DNA from: JBKBKN01 sp046294625
GTDB lineage: Bacteria; Bacteroidota; Bacteroidia; M30B66
DNA length: 64,000 bases
Reading direction: 5' to 3'
NCBI GenBank assembly: GCA_046294625.1
Contig: JBKBKN010000008.1
Coordinates: 1-64,000 of the forward strand
In this document: in pieces, positions 35,011 to 43,938 of the stretch
Position numbering within the stretch: position 1 is the first letter of the stretch
Layout: the number at the start of each line of letters is the position of its first letter
The notes under the pieces: generated by a model
The model's database searches: none
Seen by the model: the letters and a program-made list of their open reading frames with translations, nothing else
What the model was told of the DNA's origin: nothing
Made by a program: the position numbers and the translations under genes

Positions 35011-35028
35011 TATGTATAAATATACACA
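35011..35028. promoter_or_regulatory. candidate ArgR operator 3 (distal)
   Basis: TATGTATAAATATACACA differs from the ARG-box consensus only at the symmetric positions 5 and 14, giving perfect TGTAT/ATACA arms around AAAT. It lies about 110 bp upstream of the arg promoter and after the end of the neighbouring UbiA-like gene. Confidence 0.5.
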
Positions 35029-35058
35029 AAAACTCTTAAACAGATTGCTTGCAAAAAT

Positions 35059-35934
35059 TTAGGAGAATAAATAAGAGAGCACTGCAAGCCAGAACAATTG
35101 GTCAATCATGGTGCCTTCTAAAAGAAAGACAAAGAACCACTCCGGCTGGTGCTCATTTGCCATTTGGATAAGCAGGCCGGTGAAGATGGCGGAAAGAACC
35201 AACGCATTCATTTCTACTAACAGATAATCTCCAATTTGAAAGGAAAGCATGGTCAGCAGCGCAAACAGAGCGAGACAAAGCAAGCTTATTTTTTTCGCAT
35301 GCTCCACCCCCATTTGATTGGCAAAGGTTTTTACTCCATTAGCAAGGTCGAGTTGCAAGTCGCGGAAGTCGAATGGCACAGTGATGGCAAAAATGAACAG
35401 CAGTCTTTGCCCAAACATGAAGACAAATCCCGGTGCATGGAGAAAGTCAAAATTTTGGTTTTCGACCACCAAAGGAAAAATATAGGTGACATAGGCCCAA
35501 GTGAATGCCACTAAAAAGAGCTTCAGAAAAGGCAAATCTCTTAAGCGGAGAACATTATCCCCTTTTGCATAGACGGGTATCACATATAAAATGGCGACCA
35601 AAACTGCGGGCGCAGCCGATATCAGCAATGCTTGGGAATAAAGATTCCTTGCGAAAAAGGCGATAATCACACCCGAAGCAATGGTAATGAGCCAAAGCGA
35701 ACGGGCATGTTCTATAATCCATTGCTGCCTTGCGGTGCGCGGTCCGGAGTAAAGCTTATTTAGTCGAAAAATGCGGTGAAAATTGTATACCGCAAGCGTG
35801 GAAAAAAATATAACAAGACCTATGTCAATGCGAAAGTTCAGATTGGCGAGTACAACGGTACAGCTATACATGGACAAGGCGCCCAAGGCTACCCAAACAT
35901 TTCCATATACCACCCAACGATACAAAGAATGCAT
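35059..35934 (-). CDS. UbiA-like polytopic membrane protein with degenerate first Asp motif
   Basis: A 291-residue membrane protein with about eight or nine hydrophobic helices. TVPFDFRDLQLDLANGVKTFANQMG resembles the second Asp-rich motif (D-x-R-D-x3-D) and the following G-x3-T-A/P-x3-G of UbiA prenyltransferases. The first motif, normally N-D-x2-D-x3-D, reads YNFHRIFRLNK here and has no aspartate. It may bind a different isoprenoid or have lost transferase activity. Function is not established. The ATG at 35934 is preferred over the TTG at 35949. It follows the small partner gene after 11 bp, suggesting an operon. Confidence 0.7.
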   Translation of the reverse strand: MHSLYRWVVYGNVWVALGALSMYSCTVVLANLNFRIDIGLVIFFSTLAVYNFHRIFRLNKLYSGPRTARQQWIIEHARSLWLITIASGVIIAFFARNLYSQALLISAAPAVLVAILYVIPVYAKGDNVLRLRDLPFLKLFLVAFTWAYVTYIFPLVVENQNFDFLHAPGFVFMFGQRLLFIFAITVPFDFRDLQLDLANGVKTFANQMGVEHAKKISLLCLALFALLTMLSFQIGDYLLVEMNALVLSAIFTGLLIQMANEHQPEWFFVFLLEGTMIDQLFWLAVLSYLFS

Positions 35935-35945
35935 CAAACGCACTG

Positions 35946-36563
35946 TCAATTATTGATGAAAAACACAGTGAACGCGACAATTCCAAGGCCATATCCGGCC
36001 AGACTAGTCCAATACAATTTCTTCATTGTCATTTTTCGCGCCATCGCATTATATCCGGCCACATACATATCGTCTTGCACTTTATCCATGTTGAAATTAT
36101 GCTTGGGTTTCGCTCTCACAGGAAGTACACCGCGGAGCACAATGTATGATGCCGGTGCCACTGGTCCATAAAGCAAGCCCAATGGAGCCCCTGATGCCCC
36201 AAAAACAATTCCACTAAGCGCAATTCGATTTGATTTGCCGCGATAACCCTTCAAGGCATCAAGCTGACCTTGCATATAATACTTCATGTCCCAAGCACTT
36301 TCAACATTGCCTTCGAGCGAATCCACCAGATAAACGACCTGCTCAGGTTTACCTTTTGATGAGCGAACGGAGTAAGCCTTGTCGCGCTCAATGTATCTTA
36401 GGCGGCGTTTGCCGGGTTTAGCATAAACCACCATGGAATCATTTACTTCTACTATGTCAACAATTTTAAATGGGCGATCAATCAGCAATAAGGTATCCTG
36501 TCCGAAGAAGTTTTTTGTAAATGCATGAAGGACTATAATTAAAAAAGCAAGCCTATAAAACAT
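35946..36563 (-). CDS. hypothetical secreted/membrane-anchored protein
   Basis: I do not recognise this 205-residue protein. It has a signal peptide (MFYRLAFLIIVLHAFTKNFFGQD), then a short beta-rich domain (about 25-75: FKIVDIVEVNDSMVVYAKPGKRRLRYIERDKAYSV in part). About 110-140 is a Gly/Ala-rich hydrophobic segment (IALSGIVFGASGAPLGLLYGPVAPASYIVL) and 180-205 a C-terminal hydrophobic helix. It resembles small envelope proteins of Bacteroidota with a C-terminal membrane anchor. The ATG at 36563 gives the signal peptide; the TTG two codons earlier lies inside a -7 element. Confidence 0.6.
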   Translation of the reverse strand: MFYRLAFLIIVLHAFTKNFFGQDTLLLIDRPFKIVDIVEVNDSMVVYAKPGKRRLRYIERDKAYSVRSSKGKPEQVVYLVDSLEGNVESAWDMKYYMQGQLDALKGYRGKSNRIALSGIVFGASGAPLGLLYGPVAPASYIVLRGVLPVRAKPKHNFNMDKVQDDMYVAGYNAMARKMTMKKLYWTSLAGYGLGIVAFTVFFINN

Positions 36564-36566
36564 GCT

Positions 36567-36574
36567 CAAACCTA
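36567..36574 (-). promoter_or_regulatory. -7 promoter element (TAGGTTTG) immediately before the hypothetical gene
   Basis: On the minus strand TAGGTTTG is a perfect TAnnTTTG element ending 3 bp before the ATG at 36563. If the usual 4-nt distance to the start of transcription holds, the mRNA begins at the ATG itself. Confidence 0.45.
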
Positions 36575-36783
36575 ATAAAAAATTATTTGTGGCTTATAAA
36601 AGGTGATTAAATTACTCATACCTGATTCAACTTCATAGAAAACGCGAGAATTTGATCAGCAACCGAAGTTATATTGATGAAACGTATTGTGGAGGTATTT
36701 TATTAAACGGCGGTTCAAATAAATTCATCATTAGGCAATTTTATTTTCTTGATATCAACAACCCTTTGCAAACGCTTTTGTTT

Positions 36784-36791
36784 TAGTTTTG
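36784..36791 (+). promoter_or_regulatory. -7 promoter element (TAGTTTTG) of gcvP
   Basis: TAGTTTTG matches TAnnTTTG and ends 22 bp before the gcvP ATG. A TTG at 36766-36768 is 15 bp upstream, slightly short of the usual spacing. Confidence 0.5.
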
Positions 36792-36813
36792 CAATTTATA
36801 TTAATAAAGCAAA

Positions 36814-39708
36814 ATGAGCGTACAATTTGTGAATCGTCACATCGGTCCAAATGCCGAAGAAGCGAAAGTGATGCTAGCTACAATCGGAGCCGGCGATTTG
36901 AATGAACTAATTGAAAAAACCATCTCCGAAAACATTCGAATTAATACTCGTTTAAATCTCAGTGAACCTCTTTCTGAATATGAGTATAGTCAGCACATTT
37001 CTGAGCTGGCAGGCAAAAATAAAGTTTACAAAAGCTATATTGGTTTAGGTTATTACAATACTATTGTACCTGCTGTTATACAGCGTAATATATTTGAAAA
37101 TCCAGGCTGGTACACTGCCTATACTCCTTATCAGGCAGAAATTGCACAAGGACGCCTTGAAGCGTTACTTAACTTTCAAACTATGGTGACTGACCTCACC
37201 GGAATGGAGCTGGCCAACGCATCGCTATTAGACGAAGCCACTGCTGCAGCCGAGGCCATGCACATGTTCTATGCCATGCGTAGTAAAGATCAGGTTAAGG
37301 CGGGTGCAAATCAGTTTTTTGTGTCCAAAGATTGCTTTCCGCAAACCATAGACGTATTAAAAACACGTTCGGCTCCCATCGGGGTGGAATTGATTATTGG
37401 CGATCACCGCAATTTCACATTCACCGACAAGGTTTTTGGGCTCTTGCTTCAATACCCTTCAATGGATGGCGAAATTCATGATTACAGATCATTTGTAGCT
37501 AATGCAAAAGCAAATAATATATTTGTTAGTGTTGCTACCGATATTCTGAGTCTGACCCTGCTCACCCCTCCCGGAGAATGGGGTGCAGATGCAGTAGTTG
37601 GAAGCACGCAGCGATTTGGTGTTCCAATGGGATTTGGCGGGCCACATGCAGCTTTCTTTGCTACCAAAGAAGATTTTAAGCGCTTTATCCCGGGCAGAAT
37701 CATTGGTGTTTCAATTGACAGTCAAGGAAATCGCGCCTTGAGAATGGCGCTTCAGACACGCGAACAGCACATCAAACGCGACAAAGCCACCTCAAATATT
37801 TGTACCGCGCAAGCGCTTCTGGCCATCATGGCAGGAATGTATGCTTGCTATCACGGTGCCGATGGATTGAGAAGAATCGGTACACGTGTTTCCAAACTTG
37901 CTAATGCACTTGCCGGTATGGTAGAAGAGCAAGGTTACAAGGTGCTTAATGCAAACTTTTTCGACACAATCACCATAAGCAGTGAAGGGCTCACAACCAA
38001 TGAACAAATCAGAAAAGAAGCTGAGCAAAGAGAAGTAAATCTGCGCTACAATAGCGATGGCACTTTCAGCATCAGCATAGACGAAACCACTTCATTTGAT
38101 GACATTCTCCAAATATCAGATATTCTTGCAGTTGCTTCGGGCAAAACAACCAACAGCAGTAAGGCAAGGTTTGACAATGAAATTTCGCTTCGCCTAAACG
38201 GTCTCAATAGACAAAGCGCTTATCTCACGCATCCGGTTTTCAATACCTATCATTCCGAAACAGAAATGATGCGTTACATCAAGAAACTTGAAAACCGCGA
38301 CTTGTCCTTGACGCATTCTATGATTGCTCTAGGCTCTTGCACCATGAAGCTAAATGCTGCTTCGGAGCTCATGCCCCTTTCTAAACCGGAATTTGCACAT
38401 ATCCATCCTTTTGTTCCTGCGGATCAGGTGGAAGGTTATCTGGAAATGCTTCGCAAACTTGAAGATGACCTCTGTGAAATTACCGGCTTTGCCGCTGTTT
38501 CTTTACAGCCTAACTCCGGTGCACAAGGTGAATATACCGGTTTGATGGTGATTAGAGCTTATCATCTGCACCATGGCGATCATCACAGAAACATCGCGCT
38601 TATTCCTTCATCAGCTCACGGTACCAATCCGGCGAGTGCAGTAATGGCCGGCATGGAAGTGGTGGTGGTGAAGTGTGATGAAGAAGGCAATGTAGATATT
38701 GCTGATTTGCGCACTAAAGCGGAACAACATAAAGATCGTCTTGCCGCTCTTATGATTACTTACCCTTCCACTCATGGCGTGTTTGAAGAAGGAATTCGTG
38801 AAATAACAGGTATCATACATGAACATGGTGGACTGGTCTACATGGACGGTGCAAATATGAATGCACAAGTAGGCCTTACCAATCCGGCTGCCATAGGCGC
38901 CGATGTATGCCATCTCAATTTACATAAAACTTTTGCCATTCCACATGGCGGTGGCGGACCGGGAATGGGACCTATCGGGGTGACTTCTGCGCTGGCTCCT
39001 TTCCTACCGGGACATAGTTTATTCAAAACCGGCGGCGCAAAGGGTATCCACGCGGTTTCTGCTACGCCATTTGGTTCAGCACTCATTCTTTTAGTTTCTT
39101 ATGCATACATCCGCATGCTTGGAGCCGATGGGGTAACTGACTCAACGAAGTTCGCCATACTCAATGCCAATTACCTAAAGGCTCGGCTGGAAAAGCACTA
39201 TCCCATCCTTTACAAGGGGAAACATGGCACCGTCGCGCATGAAATGATTCTGGATTGCCGCGAATTTAAGCGCACTTCAGGTGTTGAAGTTGCAGATATC
39301 GCCAAAAGACTAATGGACTATGGCTTTCATGCACCTACGGTTTCCTTCCCTGTTCCAGGCACCATCATGGTGGAGCCTACAGAAAGTGAAAGCCTGCATG
39401 AGCTTGATCGCTTTGCTGAAGCGATGATTGCCATTCGCAACGAAATAGCAGAAATAGAAGAAGGCATAGCAGCCAAAGACAACAATGTGATTATCAATGC
39501 TCCGCATACAGCTAGAATGGTAACCAGCGACAGTTGGAACTATCCTTACAGCCGCCAAAAAGCAGCTTATCCGCTTCCGTGGGTAGCCGATGCAAAGTTC
39601 TGGCCTTCGGTTGGAAAAATCGACAATGCTTATGGTGACAGAAATTTAATTTGTACTTGTCCTGCGATTGAGAGCTATGAGAACAAAGTAGAAGAAATGG
39701 CACATTAA
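36814..39708 (+). CDS. gcvP: glycine dehydrogenase (decarboxylating), glycine cleavage P protein
   Basis: A 964-residue single-chain P protein, as in E. coli and animals. It decarboxylates glycine on PLP and passes the aminomethyl group to the lipoyl H protein. The N-terminal half contains YTPYQAEIAQGRLEALLNFQ and LLDEATAAAEAM. The C-terminal half carries the active-site lysine in HLNLHKTFAIPHGGGGPG. FLPGH and SAHGTNPASA are also conserved. The last residues are ordinary for the family. gcvT and gcvH are not in this window, so the system is split over the genome, which is common in Bacteroidota. Confidence 0.96.
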   Translation: MSVQFVNRHIGPNAEEAKVMLATIGAGDLNELIEKTISENIRINTRLNLSEPLSEYEYSQHISELAGKNKVYKSYIGLGYYNTIVPAVIQRNIFENPGWYTAYTPYQAEIAQGRLEALLNFQTMVTDLTGMELANASLLDEATAAAEAMHMFYAMRSKDQVKAGANQFFVSKDCFPQTIDVLKTRSAPIGVELIIGDHRNFTFTDKVFGLLLQYPSMDGEIHDYRSFVANAKANNIFVSVATDILSLTLLTPPGEWGADAVVGSTQRFGVPMGFGGPHAAFFATKEDFKRFIPGRIIGVSIDSQGNRALRMALQTREQHIKRDKATSNICTAQALLAIMAGMYACYHGADGLRRIGTRVSKLANALAGMVEEQGYKVLNANFFDTITISSEGLTTNEQIRKEAEQREVNLRYNSDGTFSISIDETTSFDDILQISDILAVASGKTTNSSKARFDNEISLRLNGLNRQSAYLTHPVFNTYHSETEMMRYIKKLENRDLSLTHSMIALGSCTMKLNAASELMPLSKPEFAHIHPFVPADQVEGYLEMLRKLEDDLCEITGFAAVSLQPNSGAQGEYTGLMVIRAYHLHHGDHHRNIALIPSSAHGTNPASAVMAGMEVVVVKCDEEGNVDIADLRTKAEQHKDRLAALMITYPSTHGVFEEGIREITGIIHEHGGLVYMDGANMNAQVGLTNPAAIGADVCHLNLHKTFAIPHGGGGPGMGPIGVTSALAPFLPGHSLFKTGGAKGIHAVSATPFGSALILLVSYAYIRMLGADGVTDSTKFAILNANYLKARLEKHYPILYKGKHGTVAHEMILDCREFKRTSGVEVADIAKRLMDYGFHAPTVSFPVPGTIMVEPTESESLHELDRFAEAMIAIRNEIAEIEEGIAAKDNNVIINAPHTARMVTSDSWNYPYSRQKAAYPLPWVADAKFWPSVGKIDNAYGDRNLICTCPAIESYENKVEEMAH

Positions 39709-39809
39709 TTTGTGAATATTCATATCTTTGTTGGCAAATTGGTTCAATGTCATGTTAATTTGCAGCTTTGATCCAAATCACAAATCGTAAAATCAAAAAC
39801 TACATACAC

Positions 39810-41621
39810 ATGAAAATTAAATTTTTAGCCGCAACATTCTTGGGATTTTGTTTGGCTGCAAGTGCCCAAAATAAGCCTGAAGCTAAATACCAGAAAACCA
39901 CAGAAGCTTTCCTTGCAATGGGAGTTGAAAGTAATTACAACACGGGATTAAGAGATGAAATTTGGTCAAACGACTTTTCAAATCCAAGCGACTGGGTGAT
40001 TGAAAACATTCCGAACAATGCTAATAATTGGGTCATTACAACCAATGGTCCTTCCGGGGCTTTTTCCACTGGCATGGGAGCTATCTCTTCCACTACATCA
40101 TCGAATGGCTTTGCGCTGTTTGACTCTGACCGCTTAGCTGAAATAAATGGGAGTGCAGCGCAAAACGCCTTCATTCGCACTGCCGATCCGATCGATTTAA
40201 CCGGGGTTCCAGGTGTTTTAGTTGAGTTTCAGCAGTTGTTTCGCCAATTTAATGGTAGATGCTTTCTCGAAGTAAGTATTAATGGTACAGATTGGACCAG
40301 CTTTGAAGTAAATCAGGAATTAGCCGTAAATGCAGCTACCCCTAACCCGAGCACAAAGATTGTCAATATTTCTTCAGTTGCCGGTAATCAAGAAACAGTT
40401 TGGATTCGCTTCCGCTATCAAAGTGCTATGCAAGGTGGTGAAGGCGACTATGCATGGATGGTAGATGACGTAAAAATAACTCAAGCGCCAGACTTTGACC
40501 TTGTAGTAGAAAGAGCATATGCAGCCAATCCAAGTAATGACTTTCAATACACCATTATTCCTTTGGCACAAGCACGACCCATGGAAATTGGTGCGGCTAT
40601 ATTTAATGCAGGAGGTTTAGCAAATACTTTCACCATCAATTTCCAAATTAGAAGAGGTGCACAAGTAGTAAATTCCGGTCAGTTCCCTTCAAGCACTATT
40701 AATCCTGGCCAATCGGATACTATTTTCTTCGAAACAGGTTATACGCCTGATCAAGTGGGCGATTATGTTATTGAGCTAACAGCGGTATCTGCTTCAGGTC
40801 AGGAAGCAAACCCGGCAAACAATACCTTGTCAACCAACCTTAGAATTGATCAACACATTTTCTCTGGTATGGGCCCAGTGGTAGGTCAAACAACATTCCA
40901 TGGAACTGCAGCCCCTTTCAGAGAGTTTGAAGTTGGAAGCACGTTCTCTATCACTTCAGCTGCTACGCTTTATGGTGTTCAGGTAGCTTTTGGAAGCAAC
41001 ACTCAAGTTGGCAATGAGGCCTTGTTTAGAGTTTATGAGCTTGGTGAAACTTTCACTCCCATATCAGATCCATATTTCTATCAGGTTTCATCAGCTGATT
41101 TGAGCACCGGAACAAGCTTGAACTACAGAAATATTCCCATTCCCCCTGTAGACCTTGAAGCTGACAAGCTCTATGTGCTCGTAGGAGGAAATGCAGACAA
41201 TGGAAGAATTACTTTTCAGGCTTCACAAAACGCTGATCCGCAAGAAGTATTCCTTTATGGTCCATTTGGAGCGGGTGGCGCTGTAAACTGGTTTTTCACG
41301 TTAGTAAGACCGGCAATCAACATGAATTTTGACCAATCACTTAGCGTAGGAGATGTTAACATAAGCAATATTAACCTTAATGTTTACCCTAATCCTACTA
41401 GTGATCTGCTTAGAGTGAGCATGAACATTGAAAAACCTTCACAATTGCAAATCAACCTTTTTGATGTAAATGGTAAACTGGTTTATACTGAGAGCAAGAA
41501 AGACCAGAAAGGTGTTTTGGTTAGAAACATTGATGTTCAGCATTTGAACGCTGGACTTTATAATCTTCAGGTTGTTTCAGGAAACAATGTTACCAGCAGA
41601 AAAATTTCTGTTGTGAAATAA
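39810..41621 (+). CDS. secreted protein with choice-of-anchor-like domain and T9SS type A sorting domain
   Basis: A 603-residue secreted protein. The signal peptide is MKIKFLAATFLGFCLAASAQ. Residues about 45-225 form a MAM/choice-of-anchor-like sandwich (IWSNDFSNPSDWVIEN, FALFDSDR, FIRTADPIDLTG, DYAWMVDDVKI). A CARDB-like domain follows (about 245-345: GAAIFNAGGLANTFTINFQI, PANNTLSTNL), then a domain (about 365-510) distantly like the next two proteins (LYGVQVAFGS, DLEADKLYVLVGG). The last 80 residues are the T9SS type A sorting domain (VYPNPTSDLLRVSM, GLYNLQVVSG, RKISVVK). No enzymatic motif is visible. The start is the ATG at 39810, not the upstream TTG. Confidence 0.85.
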   Translation: MKIKFLAATFLGFCLAASAQNKPEAKYQKTTEAFLAMGVESNYNTGLRDEIWSNDFSNPSDWVIENIPNNANNWVITTNGPSGAFSTGMGAISSTTSSNGFALFDSDRLAEINGSAAQNAFIRTADPIDLTGVPGVLVEFQQLFRQFNGRCFLEVSINGTDWTSFEVNQELAVNAATPNPSTKIVNISSVAGNQETVWIRFRYQSAMQGGEGDYAWMVDDVKITQAPDFDLVVERAYAANPSNDFQYTIIPLAQARPMEIGAAIFNAGGLANTFTINFQIRRGAQVVNSGQFPSSTINPGQSDTIFFETGYTPDQVGDYVIELTAVSASGQEANPANNTLSTNLRIDQHIFSGMGPVVGQTTFHGTAAPFREFEVGSTFSITSAATLYGVQVAFGSNTQVGNEALFRVYELGETFTPISDPYFYQVSSADLSTGTSLNYRNIPIPPVDLEADKLYVLVGGNADNGRITFQASQNADPQEVFLYGPFGAGGAVNWFFTLVRPAINMNFDQSLSVGDVNISNINLNVYPNPTSDLLRVSMNIEKPSQLQINLFDVNGKLVYTESKKDQKGVLVRNIDVQHLNAGLYNLQVVSGNNVTSRKISVVK

Positions 41622-41643
41622 TCTTCCCAATCTTTTTTTAACA

Positions 41644-41674
41644 CCCCTTGTGCAAAACCACAAGGGGTTTTTTA
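41644..41674 (+). terminator. terminator after the first T9SS type A protein of the cluster
   Basis: CCCCTTGTG (41644-41652) and CACAAGGGG (41659-41667) form a perfect 9-bp stem with a 6-nt loop, followed by TTTTTTATT. It lies 22 bp after the stop codon and overlaps the false upstream extension of the next gene. Confidence 0.85.
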
Positions 41675-41707
41675 TTATCTATGCACTCCTTTTTGTATTC
41701 ACTAAGA

Positions 41708-42688
41708 ATGTTCAAAACCCACGTTATTCGAAGTATTCTTGCCCTTGGCATTGTCGTTTTTTCCTGTGCAAACATTATTGCACAAAAGCAGTCATCCCTT
41801 TACCTGCAAAATGGTCATGCTGTGATCGAAAAAAATGAACGTTCCTGCATTGATACCTTAACAGAGTTTTTTCAAGGCAGCACTGTAAGCCTATATACCT
41901 CCACCAATGGCGGTTTTGTGTCCGGCAACAATGGGTTCGGCGATAGCGAAAAACTACAGCTATACAACCATTTCGAAAACTACTCTATTCTTGGGGCATG
42001 GGTTTGGTTTGGTGCGAAAACATACACTTCCGGTAGTGCAGAATCAGGAATTGAAGTAATTGTAGTGCATACCGACAGCACAGCATCTTCATTTCCTCCT
42101 TTTTTAAGAGGCCCATCCGACTCTATCTTAGGAAATCAATTTTACCCCATCAACAATATTATAGCTTCCGATTTCCCCTGGTTAGGGTTGAATTATATTG
42201 AATTTGATCCGCCTGTATTGATAAGAGACGGATACGCTTTAGGCGTTCGTTTTACTTCTTTGGCAGAAGGCGACACTTTAGGAATTATTTCTTCGGCTGA
42301 TGGTGAACCTAATCAAGCGAGACGGAGCTGGGAGCGATGGGATGGTATTTATGGAACCATGATCGACAATTGGGGGCTAAATATCGATATGGCCATATTC
42401 CCTATCGTGGACTGCGAACTGAACAGCATGCAAAACATTTCTCAAAATGTCATTCAGGTGTTCCCTAATCCGGCGGTGGATATGATTCAACTCAAGCTCC
42501 CAAAAACAGGTGATTTCTCGTACTGTATTTTCGACGCCGGCGGAAAAAACTTGATGAATGGTGAATTGAAGGGAATTAATGAATCTGCACTAATCAATGT
42601 ATCAAACCTTAAATGTGGTAGCTACACCGTGTTTGTATATGGTATAAATGGCGTTTTTTATTCCCGCTTTACAAAACACATCAGATGA
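41708..42688 (+). CDS. T9SS type A secreted protein (second in cluster)
   Basis: A 326-residue secreted protein. The signal peptide is MFKTHVIRSILALGIVVFS... ending IIAQ. The body (about 45-245) is beta-rich: GGFVSGNNGFGDSEKLQLYNHF in part, ILGAWVWFGAK, NYIEFDPPVLIRDGYALGVRF and NIDMAIFPIVD. The same order of motifs occurs in the next protein, so the two are tandem paralogues. The T9SS sorting domain is at about 250-326 (VFPNPAVDMIQLKL, CGSYTVFVYG). Function is unknown. I chose the ATG at 41708 because it starts a proper signal peptide and lies after the terminator; the ATG at 41681 is the alternative. The stop overlaps an ATG (ATGA), but the next gene's signal peptide starts later. Confidence 0.78.
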   Translation: MFKTHVIRSILALGIVVFSCANIIAQKQSSLYLQNGHAVIEKNERSCIDTLTEFFQGSTVSLYTSTNGGFVSGNNGFGDSEKLQLYNHFENYSILGAWVWFGAKTYTSGSAESGIEVIVVHTDSTASSFPPFLRGPSDSILGNQFYPINNIIASDFPWLGLNYIEFDPPVLIRDGYALGVRFTSLAEGDTLGIISSADGEPNQARRSWERWDGIYGTMIDNWGLNIDMAIFPIVDCELNSMQNISQNVIQVFPNPAVDMIQLKLPKTGDFSYCIFDAGGKNLMNGELKGINESALINVSNLKCGSYTVFVYGINGVFYSRFTKHIR

Positions 42689-42765
42689 TTGGCTTTTTTA
42701 AAGAAAAAGCCTTTAATTTGCCATTCAATTTTTTAAAAATCACACAAAACAAAGTAAACACTACT

Positions 42766-43851
42766 ATGAAAAAAATTTACACAATTGCTGCTGGGCTATT
42801 GATGGCTAATATCGCCATGTCACAGTCGCAAGCCGGGAAAGCTGTTTTAAAAGAAAGCAGAGCATTTACGATTGAAAGAAACACCGGTAACAGAAGTATC
42901 ACACCAAACGACACCACAGGCTACAATGACTCTGGAAATTTCTTGCCTGTGTTTGCTCCTAATGGAACGGTAACCTTATTTGGATATAACACTGGTGGCT
43001 GGGTATTTGGTGTTAATGCTGAAACACAAGTTACGCTAGCCGAAGTTGCACAAGGCTATTTAAATCTAAACGAAACGACCGTTGCCATTGGAGAGGCGAT
43101 CATATTGTTTGCCGGTAAAACAGGAATTTCGAACAATCCAACATCTAAATGTGTGGTAAAAGCACATGCAATGGCTAACAACAGAGCTGTGAATTTTGAT
43201 GCTAACAATCCTAATGGCTCATTAAATTCTAAAGGACCTGCTGCTGCTGTTCTTGCTCAAGCAGATTTATTGTTCAACGACATTGATACTAACTTCTTGT
43301 CCTTCAATGTAGTATCTTTCCCACAGCCGGCTGTAGTAAACGGTGACTTTGCTATAGCGGTGGATTTTAACGACATGCGCACCAAGGGCGATACTGCAGG
43401 TCTTTTGAGCGATCGTGTAGGCGACGCTATTGAATTAGACTACGCGTTTCATAAGTTGAATACGAGCTGGTTTGTATCTGACTTCTTGTTCAGTGCATCA
43501 GGAACTGGAAGTTTGGATGTTAATATCGCCATTTTTGCAGTGGTTGAAAACAACTTTGTTAACGTGGAGAGCCCTGACTTTTTCAATGGGATGAAACTGG
43601 GTCAAAACTATCCTAACCCTGTTACCGATATTTCAAGAATAGAATTTGAAATTGAAAAAGCTGCAAATAAACTGAGCTTAGAAATTATGGACATTAAAGG
43701 TCAAAAAGTTTTTGAGCATGCTATTTATAATCAGCCTGCCGGAAGAAGTCACATTGACATTAGCGCTACAAACCTTCAAGCAGGTGTATATTACTATTCA
43801 TTGATTTGTGATGGCAAGCGCTTGACTAAGAAACTTATCATCAGCAAATAA
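42766..43851 (+). CDS. T9SS type A secreted protein (third in cluster)
   Basis: A 361-residue paralogue of the preceding protein. The signal peptide is MKKIYTIAAGLLMANIAMSQ. Shared landmarks in order are GGWVFGVNAET (cf. GGFVSGNNGFGD), VAIGEAIILFAGK (cf. ILGAWVWFGAK), VNGDFAIAVDFND (cf. IRDGYALGVRFTS), KGDTAGLLSD (cf. EGDTLGIISS) and DVNIAIFAVVE (cf. NIDMAIFPIVD). The C-terminal 85 residues are a T9SS type A domain (LGQNYPNPVTDISRIEFE, LQAGVYYYSL, KLIISK). It is followed by a very strong terminator. The role is unknown; surface binding is plausible. Confidence 0.8.
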   Translation: MKKIYTIAAGLLMANIAMSQSQAGKAVLKESRAFTIERNTGNRSITPNDTTGYNDSGNFLPVFAPNGTVTLFGYNTGGWVFGVNAETQVTLAEVAQGYLNLNETTVAIGEAIILFAGKTGISNNPTSKCVVKAHAMANNRAVNFDANNPNGSLNSKGPAAAVLAQADLLFNDIDTNFLSFNVVSFPQPAVVNGDFAIAVDFNDMRTKGDTAGLLSDRVGDAIELDYAFHKLNTSWFVSDFLFSASGTGSLDVNIAIFAVVENNFVNVESPDFFNGMKLGQNYPNPVTDISRIEFEIEKAANKLSLEIMDIKGQKVFEHAIYNQPAGRSHIDISATNLQAGVYYYSLICDGKRLTKKLIISK

Positions 43852-43876
43852 GATAGCGTTAGAAATATTATTTCAA

Positions 43877-43908
43877 GTAAAGCCCCAAATTTGGGGCTTT
43901 ACTTTTTT
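43877..43908 (+). terminator. terminator after the T9SS protein cluster
   Basis: GTAAAGCCCCAA and TTGGGGCTTTAC form a perfect 12-bp inverted repeat around AT, followed by six T. It lies 25 bp after the stop codon. A longer frame of the dCMP deaminase gene would start inside this hairpin, which argues against that start. Confidence 0.9.
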
Positions 43909-43938
43909 AAGCCCTTTAGTTTTCCCTATTTTCGCAAC

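Noticed and set aside
36715..36735. GGTTCAAATAAATTC, resembling a tRNA T-loop
   Set aside because: No matching acceptor, D or anticodon stems around it. I found no tRNA in the window.
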